From Bryobacterales bacterium (lineage in GTDB: Bacteria > Acidobacteriota > Terriglobia > Bryobacterales > Bryobacteraceae): a DNA stretch of 43,264 nucleotides. The stretch is from contig JAFAQY010000077.1 of assembly GCA_019261985.1 (NCBI GenBank), forward strand, positions 1 to 43,264, in the 5' to 3' direction. Shown here piece after piece: positions 16,022 to 24,553 of this stretch. The notes beneath the pieces were generated by a model. The model did not search any database and had not been told where the DNA came from. It was given only the letters and a program-made list of their open reading frames with translations. Within the stretch, counting starts at the first letter, position 1. The number at the start of each line of letters is the position of its first letter. The position numbers were made by a program, and so were the translations under genes.

Positions 16022-16070
16022 ATCGTGGGACGCTCACTCGAAACGCATTCCTTGCCACGCGTCCCACGAT
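16022..16070. promoter_or_regulatory. 12-bp perfect inverted repeat overlapping a start codon
   Basis: ATCGTGGGACGC (16022-16033) and GCGTCCCACGAT (16059-16070) are exact complements, 25 bases apart. The right arm ends inside the ATG at 16069. In mRNA it would sequester the start codon; as DNA it could be an operator. Confidence 0.6.
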
Positions 16071-17307
16071 GGTCGGTACGTCAGAGTATCGGGGGAACCA
16101 AGATTGGAGCGTCGCAATCGAAGTCCCTGCTTACCCAACCCACACGCGGGAGAAATGGTGTCTCGGCCTGGCGTTATGCGCAGTACCGGCGTCGGTCGCT
16201 TTAGCCGATACTTTGTTGGCAAGCGCGCTGCTCCTGCGTGTGCTTGCGTTCTGCCGCGCGCGAAAGATGCACCTCCCGCGCGTGTTCTGGTGGTGGCTGC
16301 CGTGGGCGGTTCTCGAAATATTCATATGGCTACGATCTCCGGACATTCGCGCAGGATTGGGTGAGATTCGGCATCTGTTCCTCATCGCCGCCGTTTTTCT
16401 CCTGATCCCGGCACTGGAGTCCGCGCCCGATACCGTGATGGTGTGGCGAGGTGTCATCCTTGTCGCGACCATCAGCTCCGCGGCGCTAATTGTCAGGTTC
16501 GTTTGGCGGTTGCTGTTTTATAACGGCAACCTCGATCAGATCGTTTATCTTCGCGGCGGAGGATTGCTGCATCACTGGATGGTCTATGCCACGGTAGAGA
16601 TCCTGGTCTTCGCGGGATTAATCCAGCTATGGCACTTCTATCCGGAAGACCGCTGGTGGCTGCTGCCTGCCTCCGCCATACATTCTGTTGCGATTCTCGT
16701 AAGCCTGACACGCATGTTGTGGATTTGCTGCCTGCTGTTGTTAGCAGCTCATTTCGTCTGGACCAGATCCCAGTGGATATGGGCCGTGCCGGTGATCCCG
16801 GCCGTGATCGGCTTGGTCGCGCCCAAAGCAGTTCGAGCGCGCATCACCGACAGCGTGCAACCCGATTATTATTCGAATGCCGAGCGGCTGCAAATGTTGC
16901 GGGTCGGATGGCGGATGGTCCGAGAGAAGCCGTGGACCGGCGTCGGTCCAGGCCGCATAGATGGCGTCTACACGAAATACCTCTCGGTCGGCGATCCAGT
17001 TCCGGCATATCACGGCCATCTCCATAACAATGTGGTTCAGCTTGCGGCGCAATTCGGCCTGCCGGTCGTCGCGGCTGCGCTGGTCTTCTTTGCCGTTCTT
17101 TTGCATGACCTGCGAATTGCGCATACGGCTGCCGCGGGCCGCAACGAACAGTTCTTAAGCCGCACTTCTTTTCTTTGCCTGGGAGGATTTGCGGTGGCCG
17201 GTTCGTTCGATTACACGTATGGTCATTCGCTTGGGCTGATCCTGCTCGGCTTCGCAGTCCTCTCGCCGCTCCAACCATTGCAGAGGTTGGTATGCAGCCC
17301 GCTGTAG
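16069..17307 (+). CDS. O-antigen ligase / Wzy_C family membrane protein
   Basis: A 412-residue polytopic inner-membrane protein with about ten hydrophobic segments. The large periplasmic loop and following segment carry the Wzy_C signature: 'RLQMLRVGWRMVREKPWTGVGPGRI' and 'HGHLHNNVVQLAAQFGLPV'. The family includes WaaL-type O-antigen ligases and Wzy polymerases; which one applies here is unclear, and no other polysaccharide genes are adjacent. The ATG at 16069 lacks a Shine-Dalgarno site and overlaps a 12-bp inverted repeat, so a later start cannot be excluded. A type A twin-hairpin repeat begins right at its 3' end. Confidence 0.82.
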   Translation: MVGTSEYRGNQDWSVAIEVPAYPTHTREKWCLGLALCAVPASVALADTLLASALLLRVLAFCRARKMHLPRVFWWWLPWAVLEIFIWLRSPDIRAGLGEIRHLFLIAAVFLLIPALESAPDTVMVWRGVILVATISSAALIVRFVWRLLFYNGNLDQIVYLRGGGLLHHWMVYATVEILVFAGLIQLWHFYPEDRWWLLPASAIHSVAILVSLTRMLWICCLLLLAAHFVWTRSQWIWAVPVIPAVIGLVAPKAVRARITDSVQPDYYSNAERLQMLRVGWRMVREKPWTGVGPGRIDGVYTKYLSVGDPVPAYHGHLHNNVVQLAAQFGLPVVAAALVFFAVLLHDLRIAHTAAAGRNEQFLSRTSFLCLGGFAVAGSFDYTYGHSLGLILLGFAVLSPLQPLQRLVCSPL

Positions 17308-17342
17308 GGCAGGCTTCAGCCTGCGGCGGGCTTTAGCCCGCC
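17304..17342. repeat. Twin-hairpin repeat, type A
   Basis: GCAGGCTTCAGCCTGC then GCGGGCTTTAGCCCGC. It overlaps the stop codon of the O-antigen-ligase-like gene. Confidence 0.85.
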
Positions 17343-17358
17343 TTCAAGGAGGCCGCCG

Positions 17359-17847
17359 ATGATGCGCCCGTCACGCAAGGTGATTATAAGCACGTTCACG
17401 GTGATCCTCCTGATTCTGCTTTCGTCATTCGTTCATCCGTTTGGTCCGGTAAAACACCAGAACCCAGCGCGGCCTTTATTGTCAACCTCGTCTATAAATC
17501 CAGAAGCCAAAGCCGTAATCCTGAGAGCGTGCCGGAATTGCCATTCCGAAAAAACAGAATGGCCGTGGTATAGCTTCGTCGCGCCGGTTTCCTGGTTGCT
17601 CGAAAGTGACGTCTCGCGCGCGCGAGGTCATATGAATTTCTCGCATTGGGAGGAATACACAACCGATCAACGCTTTGCTCTTCTGAACCAAATTCTAGCG
17701 GTTGTATCGGCTCGCGCCATGCCGCCTGCGCGCTACCGGCTTTTACATCCGGAGGCCTCGCTCTCCGATACCGATGCCGATCGGATCATTCGCTGGGCGC
17801 GAGCCGAGATGCCACCGCGCAGGCGGCGCAAACCGGCCGAACGTTGA
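17359..17847 (+). CDS. Haem-binding domain protein with one CxxCH motif
   Basis: A 162-residue protein with an N-terminal membrane anchor or signal segment (VIISTFTVILLILLSSFVHP) and a Haem_bd-type domain: 'LRACRNCHSEKTEWPWYSFVAPVSWLLESDV', 'GHMNFSHWEEY' and 'MPPARYRLLHPEASLSD'. CRNCH is a c-type haem site, so it probably acts as a periplasmic electron carrier or haem sensor. AGGAGG lies 6 bases before the ATG at 17359, a strong site. The partner enzyme cannot be named from the neighbours. Confidence 0.87.
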   Translation: MMRPSRKVIISTFTVILLILLSSFVHPFGPVKHQNPARPLLSTSSINPEAKAVILRACRNCHSEKTEWPWYSFVAPVSWLLESDVSRARGHMNFSHWEEYTTDQRFALLNQILAVVSARAMPPARYRLLHPEASLSDTDADRIIRWARAEMPPRRRRKPAER

Positions 17848-17975
17848 TTTGTATCGGTCGCAAATTTCATACGAGCAGCGTTCTATTCCCCCGCTAACCT
17901 TGGTCACACAAAGTAGGCCGCTGCTATCGAACGAGCCATCGAACGAATCGAAGCCGGAGCGTTGGAGGAGTATGA

Positions 17976-19514
17976 ATGAATCGCTCTCGTAAAATCATCC
18001 TCTTCCTTCCACCGTATTCCGGACCGCTGTTTGGCGCGCCTCTCGGCCTCCTTAGTCTCGCCGGATCCCTGCGGCAGGCAGGATTTGAACCTCGCGTCGT
18101 GGATGGAGCGCTCGACCGCGACTACCGGCGAACCATCGCCGACGAAGTTCACGACTGCGGTTGTTTCGGCGTTTCGCTGCTGACCGGACCAATGATTCTC
18201 GATGCGATCGAGGTCAGCCGGACTGTAAAGGCGCTCCGTCCCGATCTCCCCGTAGTATTCGGCGGGTGGCATCCCACCCTGGAAACCCGCCAAACGCTTC
18301 GCGAAGATTTCGTAGACATTGTGGTGCGCCACCAGGGCGAGGCCACATTCGTCGAACTCTTGCTTCGGCTGGCCCAGGGCCGGCAGCCTGATCTCGTGCC
18401 AGGTTGTTGGTTTAAACGCAATGGGCGAATAATTCAGAATACAGACCGGCCGGCGTTATCGCTCGCCGAGCTTCCTCCGCCTGCGTATGATCTCATCGAC
18501 TTCGACGCATATGAGCGCGCGACGGGAGAGCGCAAGCTTCCTTACGCGACAAGTATCGGTTGTCCGTATGCGTGCAACTACTGTACCGACATGGTGTATT
18601 ACAACCGGCGCTTCAACCCCTACGAGGCCGATCGCGTCGTCAAAGACATGTCGGATTTGGCCGTGCGGCATCGATTGACGGAAATTGCGCTCGTCGATTC
18701 CAACTTCTTAGTGGATGTGCCGCGCGCTATTGCGATCGCAAAGGGCATTCGCGATTCGGGAACACGCTTTAAGTGGACGTTTCAAGCCTCAACCAATCTT
18801 TTGTGCCGCATGAGCGACGCGGAGGTGAAGCTGCTTGCCGAAAGCGGCGTTCACTACATCGGCTTCGGCACAGAATCGGCATCGCCCGAAGTACTGCATC
18901 ACATGAACAAGGCCCATCAGAATATTCCCGATATGTATGAGACGGCCGAAAAGTGCGCCCGCGCCGGTATTCGCGTCACTTTCAACCTGATCTTTGGTTT
19001 TCCCGGCGAAGAGAAACGCCACCGCGAAGAAACCTTGCACGTGGTTGGCGACATCGCGAGGCAGTACGGTAACGTGAGCTTTTCGCCGAATCTGTTCACT
19101 CCATATCCGGGCATTCCGATTTGGCCCGAGCTGGAGGAGCGCGGCTTGCGGGCCCCGGATTCTTTGGCACAATGGGCGCGCGTCGACTTGGGCGCGAATA
19201 ATCTGCCGTGGCTGAGCGGCGCGTCGTTGCGTTCACTCGAACGAAGCATCCGGTACCTCAATTTGCATACGCGGATAAATCGCGCCAGGCGAAACACCCG
19301 GTCCCGTATGCTTCAGGGAATTTTCGGTTTGATGGGCGCGCCGCTTCTGTGGCGGCTGAAACACTCGAAGTTCGCTCTGCCGTGGGAGCTAATGGTCGCC
19401 CGGGGCCGGACGCTTCGGGTCATCCGTCAGTCATTACTGAACGGCCGGCCACTCAGCTACAGGCTCGCGCGCGCCAGGCCGAAGAGCATCGCTTCTGCTG
19501 CGGGGCCGCGTTAA
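17976..19514 (+). CDS. B12-binding-domain radical SAM protein
   Basis: A 512-residue protein. Residues of about 7-130 form a cobalamin-binding Rossmann domain without the DxHxxG motif, so any B12 would bind base-off without a protein His. The radical SAM cluster motif is C196, C200, C203 (GCPYACNYC), followed by the 'GFGTESASPEVL' and 'NLIFGFPGEE' strands of the TIM barrel. Relatives methylate or rearrange unreactive carbons in lipids, hopanoids or natural products. Substrate is unknown, and no biosynthetic cluster surrounds it. GGAGGAG precedes overlapping ATG codons at 17972 (out of frame) and 17976. Confidence 0.9.
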   Translation: MNRSRKIILFLPPYSGPLFGAPLGLLSLAGSLRQAGFEPRVVDGALDRDYRRTIADEVHDCGCFGVSLLTGPMILDAIEVSRTVKALRPDLPVVFGGWHPTLETRQTLREDFVDIVVRHQGEATFVELLLRLAQGRQPDLVPGCWFKRNGRIIQNTDRPALSLAELPPPAYDLIDFDAYERATGERKLPYATSIGCPYACNYCTDMVYYNRRFNPYEADRVVKDMSDLAVRHRLTEIALVDSNFLVDVPRAIAIAKGIRDSGTRFKWTFQASTNLLCRMSDAEVKLLAESGVHYIGFGTESASPEVLHHMNKAHQNIPDMYETAEKCARAGIRVTFNLIFGFPGEEKRHREETLHVVGDIARQYGNVSFSPNLFTPYPGIPIWPELEERGLRAPDSLAQWARVDLGANNLPWLSGASLRSLERSIRYLNLHTRINRARRNTRSRMLQGIFGLMGAPLLWRLKHSKFALPWELMVARGRTLRVIRQSLLNGRPLSYRLARARPKSIASAAGPR

Positions 19515-19562
19515 CGTTGTAGCCAGCAGGCGCATCCGACGCACGCTCCGATTTCGCCTGGC

Positions 19563-19799
19563 TCACGCACGGTTTCGATCCAGCTCGCGAGACCGCTCGA
19601 TCATTTTGTCCAGCCAATCGATGCCCGATTCCGGAACGCGCAATTGCACCGCGGCGTAGACGCGCAGGGACATTTTTTCCACCTCGCTAGTCTCGTATAT
19701 CACGGGGACCGGAGGCATAACAGCCTCGGGCTTTTTCATACCCGGGTGCTCGGGCATCGGGTATTCGGGGGGAAGGCTTGCTCCAAACCAGACCGACAT
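19563..19799 (-). CDS. Small hypothetical protein
   Basis: A 78-residue protein not recognised as any family. It has a Pro-rich N-terminal half (PPEYPMPEHPGMKKPE) and an amphipathic C-terminal helix (WLDKMIERSRELDRNRA). No signal peptide or membrane segment is present. It is judged real because AGAAGGAGA sits at ideal distance before its ATG and because the frame is free of overlap with other genes. It is divergent from the exported methyltransferase. Confidence 0.6.
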   Translation of the reverse strand: MSVWFGASLPPEYPMPEHPGMKKPEAVMPPVPVIYETSEVEKMSLRVYAAVQLRVPESGIDWLDKMIERSRELDRNRA

Positions 19800-19944
19800 A
19801 GTTGCTCTCCTTCTGTTTGGTCCTCTCTCTTCAAAGGTAGCGCTTTAACGCGCGCCTCAGGTCGCCGCGGCTCCGGCGGGCTTGCGTTCGTGCGCTTTCC
19901 AACCAGCGCCCGCTGCGATATGTTCGTTGAACGGGAGGTGCAGC

Positions 19945-20520
19945 GTGCGAATTCAATCCTTGAGAGTCGGAATCGCCGGCGTTCTCTTCATGGCGGCAAT
20001 CGCCATCGCGCAAACCAAGCAGCAGCGCCGCGAGCCCGATGTTCCATATTTGCCGACGACAGAGCCGGCCGTCGTTGCCATGCTGAAGCTCGCGGGCGTT
20101 AAGAGCACCGATATCGTCTACGATTTGGGTTGCGGCGATGGCCGCATCGTCATCGCGGCGGCTAAGGACTTCGGCGCCCGGGGGGTCGGGATCGACATAA
20201 ATCCCGAACGTATCCAGGAAGCGCGAGCGAACGCCAAAAAGGCGGGAGTCGAAGACCGGGTTCGCTTTGAGGAAGGCGACCTGTTCACCGCCGATATCCA
20301 CGATGCGACCGTGGTCACCCTATTTCTCCTCACCAGCGTGAATCAGCGGCTCCGCCCCAAGCTGCTGGCGGACTTGAAACCGGGAACAAGAGTCGTCTCA
20401 AATACGTTCGATATGGGCGATTGGAAGCCGGATAAGGAAGGCGAGGTTGAAGGCGCCGGGGATGGAGCGTACTTTAGCCGCAAGCTGTATTTGTGGACGA
20501 TCCCCCCGCGACAGCAGTAG
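19945..20520 (+). CDS. Exported class I SAM-dependent methyltransferase-like protein
   Basis: A 191-residue protein with a clear signal peptide (MRIQSLRVGIAGVLFMAAIAIAQ) ahead of a methyltransferase domain: 'VPYLPTTEPAVVAMLKLAGV', motif I 'IVYDLGCGDGRIVIAAA', 'GVGIDINPERIQEA', and 'FEEGDLF'. All SAM-binding features look intact. Export is odd because SAM is a cytoplasmic cofactor; the domain may have another use, or the N-terminus may act as a membrane anchor facing inward. GTG at 19945 is supported by GGGAGG 6 bases upstream; upstream ATG-led extensions lack such a site. Confidence 0.83.
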   Translation: MRIQSLRVGIAGVLFMAAIAIAQTKQQRREPDVPYLPTTEPAVVAMLKLAGVKSTDIVYDLGCGDGRIVIAAAKDFGARGVGIDINPERIQEARANAKKAGVEDRVRFEEGDLFTADIHDATVVTLFLLTSVNQRLRPKLLADLKPGTRVVSNTFDMGDWKPDKEGEVEGAGDGAYFSRKLYLWTIPPRQQ

Positions 20521-20546
20521 TACTTGATTAACAGAGGTTAGCCCCG

Positions 20547-20583
20547 CTGTGGGCGGGCTTCAGCCGCGGCTAAAGCCTGCGCC
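20547..20583. repeat. Degenerate twin-hairpin repeat, type A
   Basis: GGCGGGCTTCAGCCGCGGC followed by TAAAGCCTGCGCC. The arms are scrambled relative to intact copies but recognisable. Confidence 0.55.
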
Positions 20584-20693
20584 ACTTAGCCGCGGACCCA
20601 TACGTGACAGCGGCTGATTTCTTGCATAGCCCGTCGGACTCCGTTGGATGCAGGGGAGCTCCCTCTTGCATGCAGATAGGGCTCGTAACTCCC

Positions 20694-20722
20694 TTGACGC
20701 TCATACTTGGCCGAGATAGACT
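20694..20722 (+). promoter_or_regulatory. Sigma70-like promoter of the TonB-dependent receptor gene
   Basis: TTGACG (20694-20699), a 17-base spacer, then TAGACT (20717-20722). The start of transcription would be near 20729, ahead of the ATG at 20752. Confidence 0.5.
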
Positions 20723-20751
20723 GGCCGCCAGTTTTTTCTGGAGGTTGGTTA

Positions 20752-23700
20752 ATGCGTCTCTATCTCGCTGCAGTTCTCCTCATCTGCGCTTTGCCGATCC
20801 TTGGGCAGAGCGATCGTGGCTCCATCACTGGCGCAATTGCCGATCCCACCGGCGCCGTCATCTCCGGGGCGAAAGTGGAAGCGAAGAACGCCGGTACAAG
20901 CGCGACTTATGAGGTGGGAAGCTCGACGACTGGAAATTACGTTCTCCCCGAGTTGCCCACCGGCACATATGAATTGACGGTCACGGTGGCGGGATTCAAG
21001 AAATATGTTCAGCAGAACATTTTTATTCCCGTTGCAACGACGGTGCGTGTCGACGTAACCATGCAGGTCGGCTCGAATGCCGAATCCGTGACAGTCACGG
21101 AGGCAGCGCCGCTTCTCAAAACGGAGAGCGGCGAGTTGAGCCACAACGTCACCATCGATCAAGCCAATAATCTTCCGGTGCTGACGATTGGCGGCGGCCA
21201 GGGCGGCCTGCGCAATCCATACATGATCACGAATCTGCTGCCGGGTTCCAGTTATACGGTCGACTCGCAGATACGCATCAACGGAATCCCCAATAACACG
21301 CAGTCGCTGCGCATCGAGGGGCAAGATGCGACAACCGGAATCTATACAAGTTTGCAATCGTGGACGCAGCCCAGCGTGGACGCGGTGCAAGAGGTCTCTA
21401 TACAGACCAGCAACTACGCCGCGGAGTTCGGACAAGCGGGTGGAGGCGTATACAACACCACGATGAAATCGGGCACGAACCAATATCACGGCAGTGCGTA
21501 CGATTACATGGCGAACGAGGCGTTCAATGCCGGAACGCCGAATACGCAAAAACCCGGCAGCCCGAACGAGCACATCCGCAATCGCCAGCGCCGCAACGAT
21601 TACGGCTTCACTCTAGGCGGGCCGGTGCGAATTCCCAAGCTCTTTAACGGCCGTGATAAAACGTTCTTCTTTTTCAATTTCGAACAATATCGCGAAACGA
21701 TCGTGACCTACGGCGGGACGGCGGCGGGAATCAAAACCGTCCCGACGCCCGCAATTCGCAACGGCGATTTCTCGGCGGTACTGGGCACAACCAGCATCGG
21801 AACGGATCAGCTCGGGAACAAGATGTACAACAACCAGATCTTCGATCCCTGCTCGACGACAGTTGTGAACGGAATTCGCACTCGTACGCCCTTTCCGAAC
21901 AACACCATTCCGCTTGGCGCGAATTCCTGCTTCGGCGGGCCATACCTCGACCCGGTGACGGCGAAAATCCAGGCGCTGATGCCGATGCCGACCAACAATA
22001 ATCTTTTCCAGAATTATTATGTGACGTTCACGGACCCCAAGCGCCAGACAGTCCCCTCGTTCAAGATCGATCAGAATCTCGGGTCGAAGATGAAGCTTTC
22101 GGGGTATTGGGGACGCACATCGCTTCAGAATCCAAACAACGACGGAATGCCTTTTCCGATCACATCCTCCCGAGGGACGGATATCGTCACCTACACCTAT
22201 CGAATGAATTTCGATTACACACTGAGGCCGACGATGTTGTTGCACTTCGGCGCGGGGCTGTTGGACACCGGCTACCTGGAAAAAGTCCCGCCGCTGGGAA
22301 CGCAATACGATGTGCTCGGATATTTCGGCTTGGCGGGCACCGGCACCACGCAGGTGTTTCCCACAATCTCGGCGGCTTCACTCTCCAATGGAGCTTACGG
22401 AGGATACGCGCAGCAAATCGGACCCTTTACGCAAATCCAGATTCGAAACTTGAAACCCACCGGCAACGTTAGCCTTACGTGGGTCAAGAGCAATCACACG
22501 TTCAAATTCGGCGGCGAGTTGGTCGTGGACGGGTACATCAACCATAGCAACACCTATGCCGCTCCATGGATCAACTTCTCGCCGGTGGAAACGTCGACTC
22601 CCGCCGCGCAAGGCCAGATCTTCACCGGCGGAACGCAGCCAGGCTTTGGTTATGCCAGCTTCCTATTGGGAATGGCGGATAACGGCTACACGTCAGTCCC
22701 GAATGAAACACGGCTCGGTAGAAATGGCGAAGCAGCATTCGCGCAGGATACCTGGAAGGTCACGCGAAAACTGACCCTCGACTACGGCTTGCGCTACGAT
22801 TTCCAGACCTATCTGAAAGAGCAGTACGGCCGCCAAGGCGAGATCGGTTATTACACGGCGAATCCGATCGCCGGAGGGCGCAACGGCGGGACGATTTTCG
22901 AAGCCACATGCCGCTGCGCCTTCGCGCACAATTATCCGTACGCTTGGGGGCCACGCCTGGGCGTAGCTTATCAAGTAACTCCGAAAACCGTGGTGAGGGT
23001 TGGTGGCGGACTTTCATACACGAAGACTCCAGCTAACAACTATCAGTCGTATGCCGTCGCTTCGAACACTCCTTACGCAACGCCCCAATACGGCACGCAG
23101 GCATATTTGTTGCGGAACGGATTGCCGTATAAGATCACGTTTCCGAATTTCGATCCAGGTCAGTTGCCCTACAACGGCGTGCCTTCGAACATTCTGAACG
23201 ACTTCGACCGCAACGCCGGACGCCCGGCGCGAGTGGCTCAATGGAGCGTCTTCATTCAGCGCGAACTGCGCAGAGATCTAATGGTGGAACTCGGCTATGT
23301 CGGAAATCGCGGGGCTTGGTTCCAGACGACCTCGGCCAAGAACGACAATACCCTGACTGCGGCAACGCTGGCGCATTACGGCCTCAGTCTCAGCAACCCG
23401 GCGGACCGGCAGCTTCTGAACTCGCCGGTGAATTCGCCACTTGCGGTTTCGCGCGGATTCGGAGTCGCGCCGTACCCGCTATTCCCGACAACGCTCAACG
23501 TTGTGCAATCGTTGTTGCCTTATCCGGAATACACAACCCTGCTTTATCTCTGGTCACCGTTGGGGAGCACGAAATACGATGCGATGCAGTCGAGCGTGAC
23601 CAAGCGCTTCTCGCATGGGTTGGAGTTCAATGCGAATTTCACTTGGGCGAAGCAAATGGAGAATGGCGTCGAAGGCGATCCGCTGGCGTCGGGTTCGATC

Positions 23701-24369
23701 AACGACGTATTCAATCACAATCAGAACTGGTACCTGTCGGCTAATAACCAGCCATTCCTATTCGTCTGGTCCGGGACGTATACGGTACCGAAGCCGGCGA
23801 GCACCAGCTTCCTGCAAAACAAAGTCGTTTCGCACATTGTGCGCGATTGGCAGGTCGGCGCGGTCATTCGCGAGAGCAGCGGATTGCCGGTCACCAGCCC
23901 GGCTTCGATTAACCAGCTCAGCACAGTGCTTGGCCCGGGCCGGAGCACCTTCTACAACGCTGTTGCCGGTCAGCCGTTTTATACCCAGGACATCAACTGT
24001 CATTCCTGCTACGATCCTAGCCAGACTCTGGTGTTGAATCCAAACGCCTGGGTCGATCCAGGGGCGGGGAATTGGGGAACAGCCGCTGCGCGGTACGCGA
24101 ACTACAGCGGCGCGCGCCATCCCAGTGAGAGCTTGAGCATCGGCCGCAATTTCCGCTTCCACGAAGGCAGAATGAATTTCCAGATTCGCGCCGATTTCAC
24201 CAATGCCTTAAATCACTGGTATTGGCCCAATCCAACAGGCACACCCGCGACGCCGGTACTTCGCAACTCGGCCGGGCAGATCACGCAGGGCTACGGGTTC
24301 ATTAATCTGACAGGCGGCCTCGGAGCAACGCCACGGAGCGGCCTGCTGGTCGGGCGGTTTAGTTTCTAG
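20752..24369 (+). CDS. TonB-dependent receptor, Oar-like, with carboxypeptidase-regulatory-like domain
   Basis: A 1205-residue outer-membrane protein. A signal peptide (MRLYLAAVLLICALPILGQ) is followed by a carboxypeptidase-regulatory-like domain (GSITGAIADPTGAVISGAKV to about residue 110), then a plug region ('VSIQTSNYAAEFGQAGGGVYN') and a long barrel ending in the aromatic C-terminus GRFSF. This is the Oar/acidobacterial type, common in Bryobacterales and thought to take up sugars, oligomers or peptides. No SusD partner lies next to it, so the ligand is unknown. The ATG at 20752 has GGAGG 7 bases upstream and lies behind a good promoter. Confidence 0.93.
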   Translation: MRLYLAAVLLICALPILGQSDRGSITGAIADPTGAVISGAKVEAKNAGTSATYEVGSSTTGNYVLPELPTGTYELTVTVAGFKKYVQQNIFIPVATTVRVDVTMQVGSNAESVTVTEAAPLLKTESGELSHNVTIDQANNLPVLTIGGGQGGLRNPYMITNLLPGSSYTVDSQIRINGIPNNTQSLRIEGQDATTGIYTSLQSWTQPSVDAVQEVSIQTSNYAAEFGQAGGGVYNTTMKSGTNQYHGSAYDYMANEAFNAGTPNTQKPGSPNEHIRNRQRRNDYGFTLGGPVRIPKLFNGRDKTFFFFNFEQYRETIVTYGGTAAGIKTVPTPAIRNGDFSAVLGTTSIGTDQLGNKMYNNQIFDPCSTTVVNGIRTRTPFPNNTIPLGANSCFGGPYLDPVTAKIQALMPMPTNNNLFQNYYVTFTDPKRQTVPSFKIDQNLGSKMKLSGYWGRTSLQNPNNDGMPFPITSSRGTDIVTYTYRMNFDYTLRPTMLLHFGAGLLDTGYLEKVPPLGTQYDVLGYFGLAGTGTTQVFPTISAASLSNGAYGGYAQQIGPFTQIQIRNLKPTGNVSLTWVKSNHTFKFGGELVVDGYINHSNTYAAPWINFSPVETSTPAAQGQIFTGGTQPGFGYASFLLGMADNGYTSVPNETRLGRNGEAAFAQDTWKVTRKLTLDYGLRYDFQTYLKEQYGRQGEIGYYTANPIAGGRNGGTIFEATCRCAFAHNYPYAWGPRLGVAYQVTPKTVVRVGGGLSYTKTPANNYQSYAVASNTPYATPQYGTQAYLLRNGLPYKITFPNFDPGQLPYNGVPSNILNDFDRNAGRPARVAQWSVFIQRELRRDLMVELGYVGNRGAWFQTTSAKNDNTLTAATLAHYGLSLSNPADRQLLNSPVNSPLAVSRGFGVAPYPLFPTTLNVVQSLLPYPEYTTLLYLWSPLGSTKYDAMQSSVTKRFSHGLEFNANFTWAKQMENGVEGDPLASGSINDVFNHNQNWYLSANNQPFLFVWSGTYTVPKPASTSFLQNKVVSHIVRDWQVGAVIRESSGLPVTSPASINQLSTVLGPGRSTFYNAVAGQPFYTQDINCHSCYDPSQTLVLNPNAWVDPGAGNWGTAAARYANYSGARHPSESLSIGRNFRFHEGRMNFQIRADFTNALNHWYWPNPTGTPATPVLRNSAGQITQGYGFINLTGGLGATPRSGLLVGRFSF

Positions 24370-24497
24370 ATAGCCCGCAAAGCGACGCCGCCGCACTCCG
24401 TTTTTGCGGCCTGTTACTCAGGCCTTGAATAGCCTGTAGGCAGCTAGCGAACCTATCTCGTATGGGCCTGCCGTCCACCAAAATGGATGAAGCCCAA

Positions 24498-24548
24498 AGT
24501 GGGCCAGGCTTGAGCCTGCGGCGGGCTTCAGCCGGGCTTCAGCCCGCC
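24498..24548. repeat. Twin-hairpin repeat, type A, with a duplicated arm
   Basis: CCAGGCTTGAGCCTG, then GCGGGCTTCAGCC, then a second GGGCTTCAGCCCGCC. The extra GGGCTTCAGCC suggests slippage within the second hairpin. It lies between the convergent receptor and hypothetical genes. Confidence 0.8.
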
Positions 24549-24553
24549 TGTTT

